A DNA stretch of 64,000 nt from Anoxynatronum sibiricum (GCF_039414295.1 NZ_JBCITM010000009.1:101875-165874), one strand, 5' to 3'. Positions 17,937-26,923 are shown, numbered from the stretch's first letter. Program-made: numbers and translations. The notes: generated by a model from the sequence alone, not told the origin.

Positions 17937-20900
17937 TTATTTTTTCGATTCTGCCAAGAGACGTTCTGAGATTCTAAGATAGAGAGGTGAAACCACCAGG
18001 CGAAATTTTTTCAGCGCCCGGGACCACTGTTTCAGCAGTGCTGCCGCCTGCTTGCTGCCTGTCAGTTCATGGTGCCGGGTGACCAACTGATGCAGCAGCT
18101 GACGGTCTGCTTCTTCATCTACGGGCAGAATCGTCACCAGATCCTGATTCACCTGCTCCGTAAGAATTGAAACCCCTTCCATCAGAAAAGCCTTTCCACC
18201 ACTCATGCCGGCTCCGAAGTTCTGGCCCACAGCTCCCAGCACCACCACCACACCGCCGGTCATGTATTCACAGCCATGGCTTCCGATCCCTTCAACCACG
18301 GCAGTGGCACCACTGTTACGAACGGCGAAGCGATGTCCCACCCTTCCGCAGAAATAGGCTTCCCCTGCCGTCGCTCCATAAAGGAGGGTGTTGCCGGCGA
18401 TCACATTGTCTGCTGCGTTGAACCGGCTTTTCTCCGGTGGCATCACCACCAGTTTGCCGCCGCTGAGTCCCTTGCCCAAGTAGTCGTTGGCATCGCCTTT
18501 CAGGGTCAGGGTCATGCCGGGGGCGGCAAAAGCGCCAAAGCTTTGTCCTGCTGAACCTTCAAAAGTGAACTGCATGGTGTCAGGTGCCAGTCCTTCTCCG
18601 CCATACTGCTGGGCAATCTGACCGCTGAGGCGGGTACCCACGGCCCGATGGGTATTGGTAATGGGAAAGGTGCCGGAAACAGGCTGGCGGGTTTCAAGAC
18701 TGGTCGCCGCCACCTTCAGCAATGCTTGATCAAGGGCTGTGATCGTCACTCCCGGCGCTTTTTTGCCGCTTTTCACGGAAATACGGGCCGGCAGCTCTGG
18801 CCGGTACAGCAGGCGGTCCACCTTCAGGGCAGCGGCTTTGCCGGCGAGCCCGTCCCGGTGGCGCAGGCGGTGTACCTGCCCCACCATATCATCCATCTTC
18901 CGGTAGCCCAGCCTGGCCATGATTTCCCGAATCTCACGGGCTACAAAGGTGAAGTACCGCTGCAGATGCTCCGGCTTACCGGTGAATTTTTTTCGAAGTG
19001 TGGGGTCTTGTGTGGCAATGCCCACAGGACAACGGTTCAAATGGCACTTGCGGCACATGATACAGCCCAGACCAATCATGGCAGCTGTTGTCATGCCCAC
19101 TTCTTCTGCCCCCAGCAGAATGGCTGTGACCACGTCTCTGCCGGTGATAATTTTACCGTCCACCTGCAGCTTCACACGTCCCCGAAGCTGGTTCAGCATG
19201 AGGGTTTGCTGTACTTCAGCCAGCCCGATTTCCCAGGGAAGCCCGGCATATTTCATGGAACTGAAGGCAGAGGCACCTGTACCGCCGTCGTGGCCGCTGA
19301 TCACAATGGCGTCGGCATGGGCTTTGGCTACCCCTGCCGCCACGGCACCAATGCCTGTTGACGCCACCAGCTTCACGCTCACTCGGGCTTCCGGATTGGC
19401 GTTTTTCAGATCAACTATGAGCTGTGCCAGATCCTCAATGGAGTAGATATCATGATGAGGCGGTGGTGAAATCAGGTCGATTCCAGGCAGGGAATGGCGC
19501 ACTTCACCGATCTCCGGTGTCACCTTCCCGCCGGGCAAATGGCCGCCTTCCCCTGGTTTGGCTCCCTGAGCCACCTTGATTTGCAGTTCATTGGCATTCA
19601 CCAGATACTGAATGGTGACGCCAAAACGGCCGGAGGCCACTTGCTTGGCGGCGCTTTTCAGATTGTTCCCGTGGAGATCGGCGTAATAGCGGGAGGGGTG
19701 TTCGCCACCCTCGCCGCTGTTGCTCCTGGCGCCCATCCGATTCATGGCGATGGCCATGGTTTCATGGGCTTCTTTACTGACAGAACCAAAGGAAACCGCT
19801 CCCGTGGTGAACCGGGGGAGAATGGCTTCCACCGGCTCCACTTTTTCAAGGGGTACCGGAACCCGCTGGGTGAAGTCCAGGAGCCCCCGCACCGTTTGAA
19901 CATCGCTGTCGGTGCGGTGAATGTCGTCTGAGAAGGCCCGGTAGGCGTCGTAGCTGTCGGAACGCCCAGCCCGTTGTAACATACTCACCCGGTCAGGACT
20001 GAGAAGATGGGGAACACCGCCCTTACGGTGAAACAGTTCTCCGCCAACTGCCAGGGCTTCCGGCTGCTTGTCGGTGATGCTGAAGGCGGGTTTGTGAAAC
20101 CGCAGCACTTCTTCTCCGATGGTTTCCAGGCCGATCCCCGACAAACAGGCAGGGGTTCCGGGGAAGTACTGGTCCACCAGGGTTTCGTCCAGCCCCACCA
20201 CTTCAAAAATCTGAGCTCCCTGATAACTTTGAAGGGTTGAAATTCCCATTTTGGCAATGATTTTCAGTAAGCCTTTCACCAGCGCGTCCTGGTAATTCCG
20301 ACGGGATGCTTCCAGGGTGACGGTTTTTCCCATCCCCCCCTCGCTGTGAAGCTTTTGAAGGGTTTCAAAAGCAAGGTAGGGATTCAGCGCCGTGGCTCCA
20401 TAACCCAGCAACAGGGCCAGGTGCATCACATCCCGGGCATCCCCGGCCTCCACAATAAGATCGGCCTGGGTACGCAGCTTACGTCGAATTAAATGGTGGT
20501 GAACCGCACTCACTGCCAGTAAACTGGGAATGGGGGCGTGGTAGTAATCAATGCTCCGATCACTGAGAATCAGCAGATTATGACCCTGCAAAATGTTCTC
20601 TTCCGCCCGCTTACACAGATCATAAAGGGCTTTTTCCAACCGGTTGGGACCGCCATCCATCTGAAAAGTGATGGGCAGTGTGACAGCTTTCAGGTCTTTG
20701 GTGTACAGATGCTTCAGCTGTTCCATTTCCCGGTTGGTGATCACCGGCTCTTCCAGCCGCAGATACGCCCGGTCTTCTTCTGTTTCGATGGCATCCACCA
20801 ACAGGCCGTGATTTCCCAGGTATTGCATCAATGACATGCCGCTCTTTTCCCGAATGGAGTCGATGGCCGGATTGGTCACTTGGGCAAATTTCTGTCGAAA

Positions 20901-22544
20901 ATACTGAAAAAGCCACTGGGGTGCTGTTGAGAGGGCCGCCAGCGGTGTATCCATTCCCATGGCCCCAATATTTTCTTCTCCCTGTAGTGCCATGGGTAAC
21001 AGGATATGTTCCAGTTCTTCTGCGGTGTACCCAAAGCCCTTTTGCTTTTTGGCCAGTATTTCCCGATTCATGGGCCGGGGTTCGGGCAAGTCTTCCAGCG
21101 CATCCAAGGTCAGACGGTTGCGCTGCACCCATTCCCCATAGGGGTAACCGGTGGCGATACTCTCTTTAATGGCCAGATTTTCCAGCAACAGTCCTTTTTG
21201 AAGGTCCACCACCAGCATACTCCCCGGATTCATATTTCCCTTTTGCACCACTTTTTCAGGGGGAATGTCCAGCACGCCGGTTTCTGATGCCATGATGATG
21301 AAATCGTCATCTGTCACCCAGTAACGGGCAGGGCGCAGGCCGTTTCGGTCCACCGTCAAACCCACTTTGGTGCCATCGGAGAAGGCCAGGGTTGCCGGGC
21401 CGTCCCAGGGTTGCATGAGCCGGCCATGGTACTCGTAAAATGCCTGAAGCTCTGGAGAAATGCCAACTCCCCACTGCCAGGCCTCCGGCACCAGCACCAT
21501 CATCACCTGCTCCATGGGGTGACCGTTGGCCAGGAAAAATTCAAAAATATTATCAAGACTGGAAGAGTCGCTGCCTTCGGGTTCGATGACCGGCAGGATT
21601 TTTTCAAAATCGTTACCGAAGATCCTGGAACGCATCACGCCTTCCCGGGCATTCATCCAGTTGATGTTCCCCCGAATGGTATTGATTTCGCCGTTGTGGG
21701 CCAGATACCGGTAGGGGTGGGCCATTTTCCAGGAAGGAAAGGTATTGGTACTGTAGCGTTCATGGACAAGAATCAGTGCCGTTTCCAGGGATGGCTGCTG
21801 CAGATCCAGGTAATAGTCTTTCAGACGATATCCCAGTATCTGCCCCTTGTATACCAACGTCTCTGCCGACAGGCTGCAGACATAAAAATGATGTGCCGGA
21901 GGTCCGCCTGCCGCTGCAATGATCTGCTGTACCCGCTTACGAACCACCAGCAGTTTTCTGGCAAAAGCTTCTTTTGTCTGTTGCTCCCGTTGAACAAACA
22001 CCTGGGCCACCACAGGCCGGGTGGCTCTGGCAGAATCACCACAGGCATAGGGATCCACGGGCACGGTGCGCCATCCCAATAGCAACAGTCCCTCTTCCCG
22101 CAGCACCCGCTCGAAGACTCCCTGACAGTAATGCAGGGCATGGGGTTCACGGGGTAAGAAGATCATCCCCACGGCGTACTGTCCCGGCGGCGGCAGCTCA
22201 AACCCTTCCTTCAGCGTTTCCTCTGCCAGAAAACCGTGGGGAACCTGAATCAGAATGCCGGCACCGTCTCCCGTTGTCACATCTGCGCCCACCGCTCCCC
22301 GGTGTTTCATTTGATGCAGAATTTCCAGTCCTTTTTCAAGAATCTGATGGGAAGGCACGCCCTTCACGTGGGCCACAAAGCCAACGCCACAGTTATCTTT
22401 TTCATGGATGGGATCATAAAGTCCCTGCCTGGGAGGAATCCCCGCCTGCCCATTTTGATGGCTTACCTGATATTGATCTCCTTGTCCCAACAAAACCACA
22501 TCCTTTCCTTCAATTCCGCCGGCCAGGAAAACATTTTCATGCAT
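17937..22544 (-). CDS. gltB: Glutamate synthase large (alpha) subunit
   Basis: This 1535-residue enzyme makes two glutamates from glutamine and 2-oxoglutarate. Domains in order are the class II glutamine amidotransferase with catalytic Cys52 in DNCGVGFVAHV, the central domain, the FMN-binding synthase domain (FGSVSKEAHETMA, KPGEGGHLPGGKV, SGHDGGTGAS), a 3Fe-4S cysteine cluster (CIMCRKCHLNRC) and a C-terminal beta-helix domain (GSHGCEYMTGG, GAGMSGG). The 51-residue stretch before the catalytic cysteine would be removed as a propeptide and is longer than the usual 20-40; no other start codon is available. No gltD-type small subunit gene is adjacent. A strong promoter lies upstream, and a repeat-split terminator downstream. 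Confidence 0.96.
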   Translation of the reverse strand: MHENVFLAGGIEGKDVVLLGQGDQYQVSHQNGQAGIPPRQGLYDPIHEKDNCGVGFVAHVKGVPSHQILEKGLEILHQMKHRGAVGADVTTGDGAGILIQVPHGFLAEETLKEGFELPPPGQYAVGMIFLPREPHALHYCQGVFERVLREEGLLLLGWRTVPVDPYACGDSARATRPVVAQVFVQREQQTKEAFARKLLVVRKRVQQIIAAAGGPPAHHFYVCSLSAETLVYKGQILGYRLKDYYLDLQQPSLETALILVHERYSTNTFPSWKMAHPYRYLAHNGEINTIRGNINWMNAREGVMRSRIFGNDFEKILPVIEPEGSDSSSLDNIFEFFLANGHPMEQVMMVLVPEAWQWGVGISPELQAFYEYHGRLMQPWDGPATLAFSDGTKVGLTVDRNGLRPARYWVTDDDFIIMASETGVLDIPPEKVVQKGNMNPGSMLVVDLQKGLLLENLAIKESIATGYPYGEWVQRNRLTLDALEDLPEPRPMNREILAKKQKGFGYTAEELEHILLPMALQGEENIGAMGMDTPLAALSTAPQWLFQYFRQKFAQVTNPAIDSIREKSGMSLMQYLGNHGLLVDAIETEEDRAYLRLEEPVITNREMEQLKHLYTKDLKAVTLPITFQMDGGPNRLEKALYDLCKRAEENILQGHNLLILSDRSIDYYHAPIPSLLAVSAVHHHLIRRKLRTQADLIVEAGDARDVMHLALLLGYGATALNPYLAFETLQKLHSEGGMGKTVTLEASRRNYQDALVKGLLKIIAKMGISTLQSYQGAQIFEVVGLDETLVDQYFPGTPACLSGIGLETIGEEVLRFHKPAFSITDKQPEALAVGGELFHRKGGVPHLLSPDRVSMLQRAGRSDSYDAYRAFSDDIHRTDSDVQTVRGLLDFTQRVPVPLEKVEPVEAILPRFTTGAVSFGSVSKEAHETMAIAMNRMGARSNSGEGGEHPSRYYADLHGNNLKSAAKQVASGRFGVTIQYLVNANELQIKVAQGAKPGEGGHLPGGKVTPEIGEVRHSLPGIDLISPPPHHDIYSIEDLAQLIVDLKNANPEARVSVKLVASTGIGAVAAGVAKAHADAIVISGHDGGTGASAFSSMKYAGLPWEIGLAEVQQTLMLNQLRGRVKLQVDGKIITGRDVVTAILLGAEEVGMTTAAMIGLGCIMCRKCHLNRCPVGIATQDPTLRKKFTGKPEHLQRYFTFVAREIREIMARLGYRKMDDMVGQVHRLRHRDGLAGKAAALKVDRLLYRPELPARISVKSGKKAPGVTITALDQALLKVAATSLETRQPVSGTFPITNTHRAVGTRLSGQIAQQYGGEGLAPDTMQFTFEGSAGQSFGAFAAPGMTLTLKGDANDYLGKGLSGGKLVVMPPEKSRFNAADNVIAGNTLLYGATAGEAYFCGRVGHRFAVRNSGATAVVEGIGSHGCEYMTGGVVVVLGAVGQNFGAGMSGGKAFLMEGVSILTEQVNQDLVTILPVDEEADRQLLHQLVTRHHELTGSKQAAALLKQWSRALKKFRLVVSPLYLRISERLLAESKK

Positions 22545-22591
22545 TTTCCGCTTTTATTATTCATTATTATGCCCGCGTAAAAATTATCCAA

Positions 22592-22620
22592 AGTATATGA
22601 TGGTTGCAACACCTTGTCAA
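22592..22620 (-). promoter_or_regulatory. Promoter of gltB
   Basis: On the minus strand TTGACA (22620-22615) and TATACT (22597-22592) are 17 bases apart, near-perfect sigma-A consensus. The predicted leader is only about 40 bases, too short for a riboswitch. Confidence 0.82.
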
Positions 22621-22703
22621 GTTGAATCTTTCGAATTGTTGGAATATTAATTTGTATGCATTTTTGTTTCTGCGAAGCATTCGTTTTCCTTATGGGCGAT
22701 CTC

Positions 22704-22756
22704 AAAAAAACAGCCTTTCAAATGCGATGTCCGCATTTTTAGGGCTGTTTTTTTAT
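22704..22756 (-). terminator. Intrinsic terminator after the UPF0210 gene
   Basis: Stem AACAGCC/GGCTGTT encloses a second stem AATGCG/CGCATT; the minus strand then has seven T residues. The plus strand is also flanked by T residues, so it could act in both directions. Confidence 0.85.
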
Positions 22757-22818
22757 TTCCTGGTTTTTCTATTTTTCATCCTGCCTTTGGCTGAAGGCTA
22801 TTATTCGGCTGAAGGTCA

Positions 22819-24189
22819 TTAGTTGTTAAACGACTGCAGCGGTGCCGGAATTCGCCCGCCCCGCTTTACAAAAACATCTGATAACTGGGTATGAAGGGGC
22901 ATAATGGGGGCCCGTCCCAAAAGGCCGCCGAACTCCACAAACTCACCCACCGTTTTTCCTGCCACAGGAATCACCCGCACCGCCGTGGTTTTTCGGTTAA
23001 TCATTCCAATGGCCATTTCATCGGCGATGATGGCGGCAATGGTTTCTGCGCTGGTTTCCCCGGGAATGGCAATCATGTCCAGCCCCACAGAACAGACAGA
23101 AGTCATGGCTTCCAGTTTGTCAAAGGTGAGAATGCCGGCTTCCGCTGCCCGAATCATGCCGGCATCTTCACTGACGGGAATAAAGGCACCGCTGAGTCCA
23201 CCCACATGGGAGGACGCCATGATACCGCCTTTTTTCACGGCGTCGTTGAGCATGGCCAGGGCTGCCGTGGTACCGTGGGTGCCGGTGGATTCCAGTCCGA
23301 TGGCTTCCAGAATATCGGAAACACTGTCTCCCACTGCCGGTGTGGGGGCCAGGGACAAGTCAATGATGCCAAAGGGCACTCCCAGAGCTTCTGAAGCAGT
23401 CTTTCCCACCAGCTCGCCCATACGGGTGATTTTAAACGCTGTCCGTTTGATCACGTTGGCCAACTCACCCAGATCGGCATCCGGACGCTTGACCACTGCG
23501 TTGCGCACCACTCCCGGGCCGCTGATGCCCACATTGATCACCGCCTCCGGTTCTCCCACGCCGTGAAAGGAACCGGCCATAAAGGGATTGTCTTCGGGCA
23601 CATTGCAGAATACCACCAGCTTGGCACATCCAATGCTGTCCCGCTCCCGGGTGGCTTCCGCTGCGGCTTTGATGATATGGCCCATTTGCAACACAGCATC
23701 CATGTTGATGCCCGCCTTGGAAGATGCCACGTTCACAGACGAGCAGACCCGCTCCGTTTCAGCCAGGGCAGCAGGGATGGATGCAATGAGGCGCTGGTCT
23801 CCCAGGGTCATCCCCTTCTGCACCAGCGCTGTAAATCCGCCGATGAAATTGACCCCCACCGCTGCGGCCGCTTCGTCCATGGCCCTGGCAAAAGGCGTGT
23901 AGTCTTCTGTCTCAGAGGCTTCTGCCACCATGGCCATGGGTGTCACCGAAATGCGCTTGTGGACAATGGGAATGCCAAAATGATCTTCAATCTCTTCTCC
24001 CACCTTCACCAGATTTTCCGCCTGGCGGGTGATTTTGTCATAGATCCGGCGACAGGCAATCACCGGGTCGGGATGACCGCAGTCCCGAAGGCTGATGCCC
24101 ATGGTGATGGTGCGAATATCTAAATTTTCCATCTGGACCATCTGAATGGTTTCCATTATTTCCTGTCTTGATACGGATGTGAAGTGCAT
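22819..24189 (-). CDS. UPF0210 (DUF711, PFL) family protein
   Basis: This 456-residue protein belongs to the UPF0210/DUF711 family, structurally related to anaerobic-metabolism glycyl-radical-like barrels but without a proven activity. Recognisable conserved stretches are RTITMGISLRDCG near the N-terminus, GGFTALVQKGMT, SSVNVASSKAGIN, VGISGPGVVR and SLAPTPAVGDSVSDI. It follows a 92-residue ACT-domain protein, a pairing found across Firmicutes and archaea that suggests the ACT protein senses an amino acid and regulates or stabilises it. A clear terminator lies downstream. No substrate can be assigned. Confidence 0.86.
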   Translation of the reverse strand: MHFTSVSRQEIMETIQMVQMENLDIRTITMGISLRDCGHPDPVIACRRIYDKITRQAENLVKVGEEIEDHFGIPIVHKRISVTPMAMVAEASETEDYTPFARAMDEAAAAVGVNFIGGFTALVQKGMTLGDQRLIASIPAALAETERVCSSVNVASSKAGINMDAVLQMGHIIKAAAEATRERDSIGCAKLVVFCNVPEDNPFMAGSFHGVGEPEAVINVGISGPGVVRNAVVKRPDADLGELANVIKRTAFKITRMGELVGKTASEALGVPFGIIDLSLAPTPAVGDSVSDILEAIGLESTGTHGTTAALAMLNDAVKKGGIMASSHVGGLSGAFIPVSEDAGMIRAAEAGILTFDKLEAMTSVCSVGLDMIAIPGETSAETIAAIIADEMAIGMINRKTTAVRVIPVAGKTVGEFVEFGGLLGRAPIMPLHTQLSDVFVKRGGRIPAPLQSFNN

Positions 24190-24210
24190 TTTGTGTTCTC
24201 CCTTCCCCTC

Positions 24211-24489
24211 CTAAATACGGTGCATGTAATCAAACGTATCCGTATGTTGAATATTCACCTGCATGCCAATCCCTTCACCTGTTTTCACCAGCGTTTCCTT
24301 CAGTTCTGGAAAAGCCAGGTCACAGGCACTCAGATCTACCATCATGATCATGGTGAAATAATCCTCCAGAATCGTCTGGCTGATGTCGAGAATATTCCCC
24401 CCGTGGGTTGCCAGCACCCCTGAAATAGCTGCAATAATCCCCACTCTGTCTTTCCCAAGCACCGATATGATCACCTTGCTGCCGTTCAT
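24211..24489 (-). CDS. ACT-domain protein, UPF0237 family
   Basis: This 92-residue single-domain protein has the ACT fold signature GKDRVGIIAAISGVLATHGGNI followed by ILDISQTIL and a second strand-helix half. Such stand-alone ACT proteins bind small amino acids. It is the first gene of a pair with the UPF0210 gene 21 bases downstream, a widely conserved partnership. GGAGGAG precedes the ATG by nine bases. (Motif positions: about residues 11-32 for the first segment.). Confidence 0.88.
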   Translation of the reverse strand: MNGSKVIISVLGKDRVGIIAAISGVLATHGGNILDISQTILEDYFTMIMMVDLSACDLAFPELKETLVKTGEGIGMQVNIQHTDTFDYMHRI

Positions 24490-24589
24490 CGAATCGCTCC
24501 TCCTTTTTGAAGCGGGTCAATCCGCCCCATTCCCCATCCCAAAACGTTGCGCCAACTGTCTGAATGCTCTGTCTTGAATGTTAGAGAGC

Positions 24590-24598
24590 ATTATATCA
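24590..24598 (-). promoter_or_regulatory. Extended -10 promoter of the ACT/UPF0210 pair
   Basis: The minus strand reads TGATATAAT, an extended -10 element. No convincing -35 is present, which is acceptable for this promoter type. The next 100 bases are untranslated leader. Confidence 0.55.
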
Positions 24599-24708
24599 TG
24601 TTTTTTTATGCAGGAAAACGCTTCTGTCACATTTTTATCAAATTCTGCTCAGGAAATCCTTTTCCTTCATATATCAACGTTTTTTTCAACTTTTTTTCAA
24701 AAAAACCC

Positions 24709-24737
24709 TTGCAAAAATACTCGGGCTATCCTATAAT
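24709..24737 (+). promoter_or_regulatory. Promoter of the amt-glnK-glnA-ANTAR operon
   Basis: TTGCAA (24709-24714) and TATAAT (24732-24737) are separated by exactly 17 bases. Transcription should begin near 24744, giving an unusually long leader of about 380 bases before amt. Confidence 0.85.
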
Positions 24738-24743
24738 GACTTT

Positions 24744-25122
24744 CATCATGATGCGCTCATGACATTCTGATCCTCTCCCCTTCCCCCGGCTTCGGCCGGG
24801 GAAATATGGATCAGCCACCTTCATCCGGTATCGGGCAACGGCGTCCGCAGACTCAGGAGGAATCTTCCTCCCCTTGTTTGCGGGCGTTTTTTATTTCCCT
24901 GACAGGTTAGCGCCCGTTGCTCCGATACCGGCCTCTCCAGGTGATTCAGCCTTGTGAAATGTTTTTCCCGCATGAACAGCTGCATGACGGGGGGACGTTT
25001 CCAAAGCTGCCCCACCTCACATCATGTTCACCTGACAACCCGCTCTCATAATGGCGCGACTCATTGTAGCTTGCATCTTTATCTTTAATAATCGAAATAT
25101 TCAATGATCGAAGGGAGTTTTG
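24744..25122 (+). promoter_or_regulatory. Structured 5' leader of amt with candidate ANTAR antitermination site
   Basis: The leader is rich in strong base pairing. A first domain pairs CTGATCC with GGATCAG around a CCCCGGC-TTCG-GCCGGGG hairpin (about 24767-24813). A small hairpin at 24832-24847 has stem CGGGC/GTCCG and hexaloop AACGGC, with A at loop position 1 and G at 4. Its 3' arm overlaps the 5' arm of the terminator that follows, so the two are mutually exclusive. A long outer stem (about 17 bp, 24825-24841 with 24912-24932) encloses everything. ANTAR proteins act on hexaloop hairpins of this kind, and one is encoded by this operon. The usual second upstream hexaloop was not found. Confidence 0.55.
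24842..24892 (+). terminator. Leader terminator (attenuator) upstream of amt
   Basis: Stem CGTCCGCA (24842-24849) pairs with TGCGGGCG (24879-24886), enclosing GGAGGA/TCCTCC with a four-base loop, and is followed by six T residues. It lies 230 bases before amt, so it must be bypassed for the operon to be expressed. Confidence 0.8.
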
Positions 25123-26373
25123 ATGATGACCGACTATTCTGCACTTGATACGTTATGGGTACTGCTGGCCGCCGGACTGGTCTTTTTCATGCAAGCCGGA
25201 TTTGCCATGGTGGAAGCCGGGTTTACCCGGGCCAAAAATGCCGGCAATATCATTATGAAAAACCTAATGGACTTCACCGTCGGATCTCTCATCTACTGGA
25301 TTCTTGGCTTTAGCCTCATGTTTGGCGTTTCCAACGCCGGCCTCGTCGGCGGCGTTAACTTTCTTTCCACTGGCCTTTATGACCACCTGGGACTGACGAT
25401 TCCCAAAGAGGCCTTCCTCATTTTTCAGACCGTTTTCTGCGCCACTGCTGCCACCATCGTTTCCGGTGCCATGGCTGAACGTACCAAATTCAAGTCTTAT
25501 CTGCTGTACAGCTTTGTGATCAGCGCTGTGATTTACCCCATTGCCGGGCACTGGATCTGGGGCGGCGGCTGGTTGAGCGATCTGGGCTTCCACGATTTCG
25601 CCGGCTCCACTGTGGTTCACTCTCTTGGTGGCTGGGCAGCCCTCACGGGTGCCTGGATTCTCGGCCCCCGATTGGGCAAATATGGCAAGGATGGCAGCAT
25701 TCATCCCATCAAAGGCCACAACCTGACGTTAGGTGCTTTGGGCGTCTTCATCCTCTGGTTTGGATGGTTTGGCTTCAATGGCGGTTCCACGCTGGAAGCC
25801 GATGCCGTTTCCATGTCCCATATTTTCGTCACCACCAATCTGGCCGCTGCCATGGGCGCTGTGATGGCCATGACCCTTTCCTGGACCCGTTACGGCAAGC
25901 CTGATGTGAGCATCACCCTCAATGGCGCTTTGGCCGGCCTGGTGGGCATTACCGCCGGCACTGATATTGTCAGCCCACTGGGTGCTGTCTGTATTGGAGG
26001 CATCGCTGGTCTGGTGGTGGTACTGGCCATCGAAGTGCTTGATCAGAAGCTGAAAGTGGATGATCCTGTGGGTGCTGTGAGTGTGCACGGCATCTGCGGC
26101 GCAGTGGGAACCCTTGCTGTGGGTATTTTTGCCACCGACGGCGGCCTGCTCTACGGCGGTGGGGTTCAATTGCTGCTGATACAGTTAACCGGTGTGGCCG
26201 CCATTGCCCTGTGGACCTTTGCCACCACTTTCGCACTGTTCAAAGCCATTGACGTGACCATTGGCTTGCGCGTCAGCAACGAAGAGGAAGTGCTGGGACT
26301 TGACCTGAAAGAACACGGCACCGAAAGCTACGCCGATTTCGAACCCAAAGTGTTGTTGGATACCATTCAATAG
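25123..26373 (+). CDS. amt: Ammonium transporter
   Basis: This 416-residue membrane protein is an Amt/MEP/Rh ammonium channel with eleven hydrophobic helices. Diagnostic segments are the N-terminal FMQAGFAMVEAGFTRAKNAG, the signature DFAGSTVVHSLGGWAAL, FGWFGFNGGSTL and VSVHGICGAVGTLAVGIF, the last two carrying the pore histidine region. The start at 25123 follows AAGGGAG; the TTG one codon earlier is a shadow. It is followed 14 bases later by a P-II gene, the near-universal amt-glnK pairing in which the P-II protein plugs the channel when nitrogen is plentiful. A long attenuated leader precedes it. Confidence 0.96.
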   Translation: MMTDYSALDTLWVLLAAGLVFFMQAGFAMVEAGFTRAKNAGNIIMKNLMDFTVGSLIYWILGFSLMFGVSNAGLVGGVNFLSTGLYDHLGLTIPKEAFLIFQTVFCATAATIVSGAMAERTKFKSYLLYSFVISAVIYPIAGHWIWGGGWLSDLGFHDFAGSTVVHSLGGWAALTGAWILGPRLGKYGKDGSIHPIKGHNLTLGALGVFILWFGWFGFNGGSTLEADAVSMSHIFVTTNLAAAMGAVMAMTLSWTRYGKPDVSITLNGALAGLVGITAGTDIVSPLGAVCIGGIAGLVVVLAIEVLDQKLKVDDPVGAVSVHGICGAVGTLAVGIFATDGGLLYGGGVQLLLIQLTGVAAIALWTFATTFALFKAIDVTIGLRVSNEEEVLGLDLKEHGTESYADFEPKVLLDTIQ

Positions 26374-26387
26374 GGAGGTGTTTATCA

Positions 26388-26750
26388 ATGGATCAACCTA
26401 TTTATAAAGTGGAAATTATTACCCGCCCCGGCAAATTCGAAGCCCTGAAAGAAGCCCTGAATGATCTGGGAGTAATGGGTATGACTGTCACCAATGTCAT
26501 GGGCTGTGGTGTTCAGAAGGGACAGCCTGCCAACTATCGTGGCGTTCCCTACACACCCTCCCTGCTGCCCAAAATTAAAGTTGAGACTGTTATCAGCGAA
26601 GTGCCGGTGGAAGCTGTTATTGATGTCACCAAAAAAGTACTGCGTACCGGCGAAATTGGCGATGGAAAGATCTTTGTCTATCCTGTTTCCAATGTGATTC
26701 GCATTCGAAACGGCGATGAGGGTGTCACCGCACTGGATAACCAGCCTTAA
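26388..26750 (+). CDS. glnK: P-II nitrogen regulatory protein
   Basis: This 120-residue P-II protein senses ATP/ADP and 2-oxoglutarate and controls the ammonium channel encoded upstream. It begins with the usual YKVEIITRPGKFEALKEAL, and the T-loop runs GCGVQKGQPANYRGVPY and then LLPKIKVE, retaining the basic residue near the nucleotide site. The T-loop is divergent from enteric GlnB/GlnK but keeps tyrosines. The C-terminal signature EIGDGKIFVYPVSNVIRIRNGDEG spans about residues 87-110. GGGAGG is upstream. Position between amt and glnA supports a GlnK role. Confidence 0.93.
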   Translation: MDQPIYKVEIITRPGKFEALKEALNDLGVMGMTVTNVMGCGVQKGQPANYRGVPYTPSLLPKIKVETVISEVPVEAVIDVTKKVLRTGEIGDGKIFVYPVSNVIRIRNGDEGVTALDNQP

Positions 26751-26790
26751 CCTTTACCGCAAAGGGAATCGGGTCATTTTGCCTCTTTTA

Positions 26791-26819
26791 TTGAAATGCA
26801 TCGAGGAATATTGTATCAT
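26791..26819 (+). promoter_or_regulatory. Internal promoter upstream of glnA
   Basis: TTGAAA (26791-26796) and TATCAT (26814-26819) are 17 bases apart in the 173-base gap between glnK and glnA. It would let glnA and the ANTAR gene be expressed independently of amt. Confidence 0.6.
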
Positions 26820-26857
26820 ATTAAAAATCTCCTTCACCATATCCATTAAAGCATTCA

Positions 26858-26884
26858 GGGAACCGGCAATGATGCCAGGCTCCC
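26858..26884 (+). other. Hexaloop hairpin in the glnA leader
   Basis: A stem of 4+2+3 pairs (GGGA/TCCC, CC/GG, GGC/GCC, with one mismatch and one bulged A) closes the hexaloop AATGAT, again with A at position 1 and G at 4. No T-run terminator follows it, so its role, if any, is unclear. Confidence 0.4.
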
Positions 26885-26923
26885 CAAAGTGCTTGATAAA
26901 AAAACGCAAAGGAGCGTGTCTTA

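Noticed and set aside
24767..24813. Possible T-box or glutamine riboswitch in the amt leader
   Set aside because: No T-box sequence, specifier loop or glutamine-aptamer consensus is visible; only stable stems are present.
24821..25015. Small open frame in the amt leader
   Set aside because: It is antisense to a strongly structured leader and lacks a ribosome-binding site.
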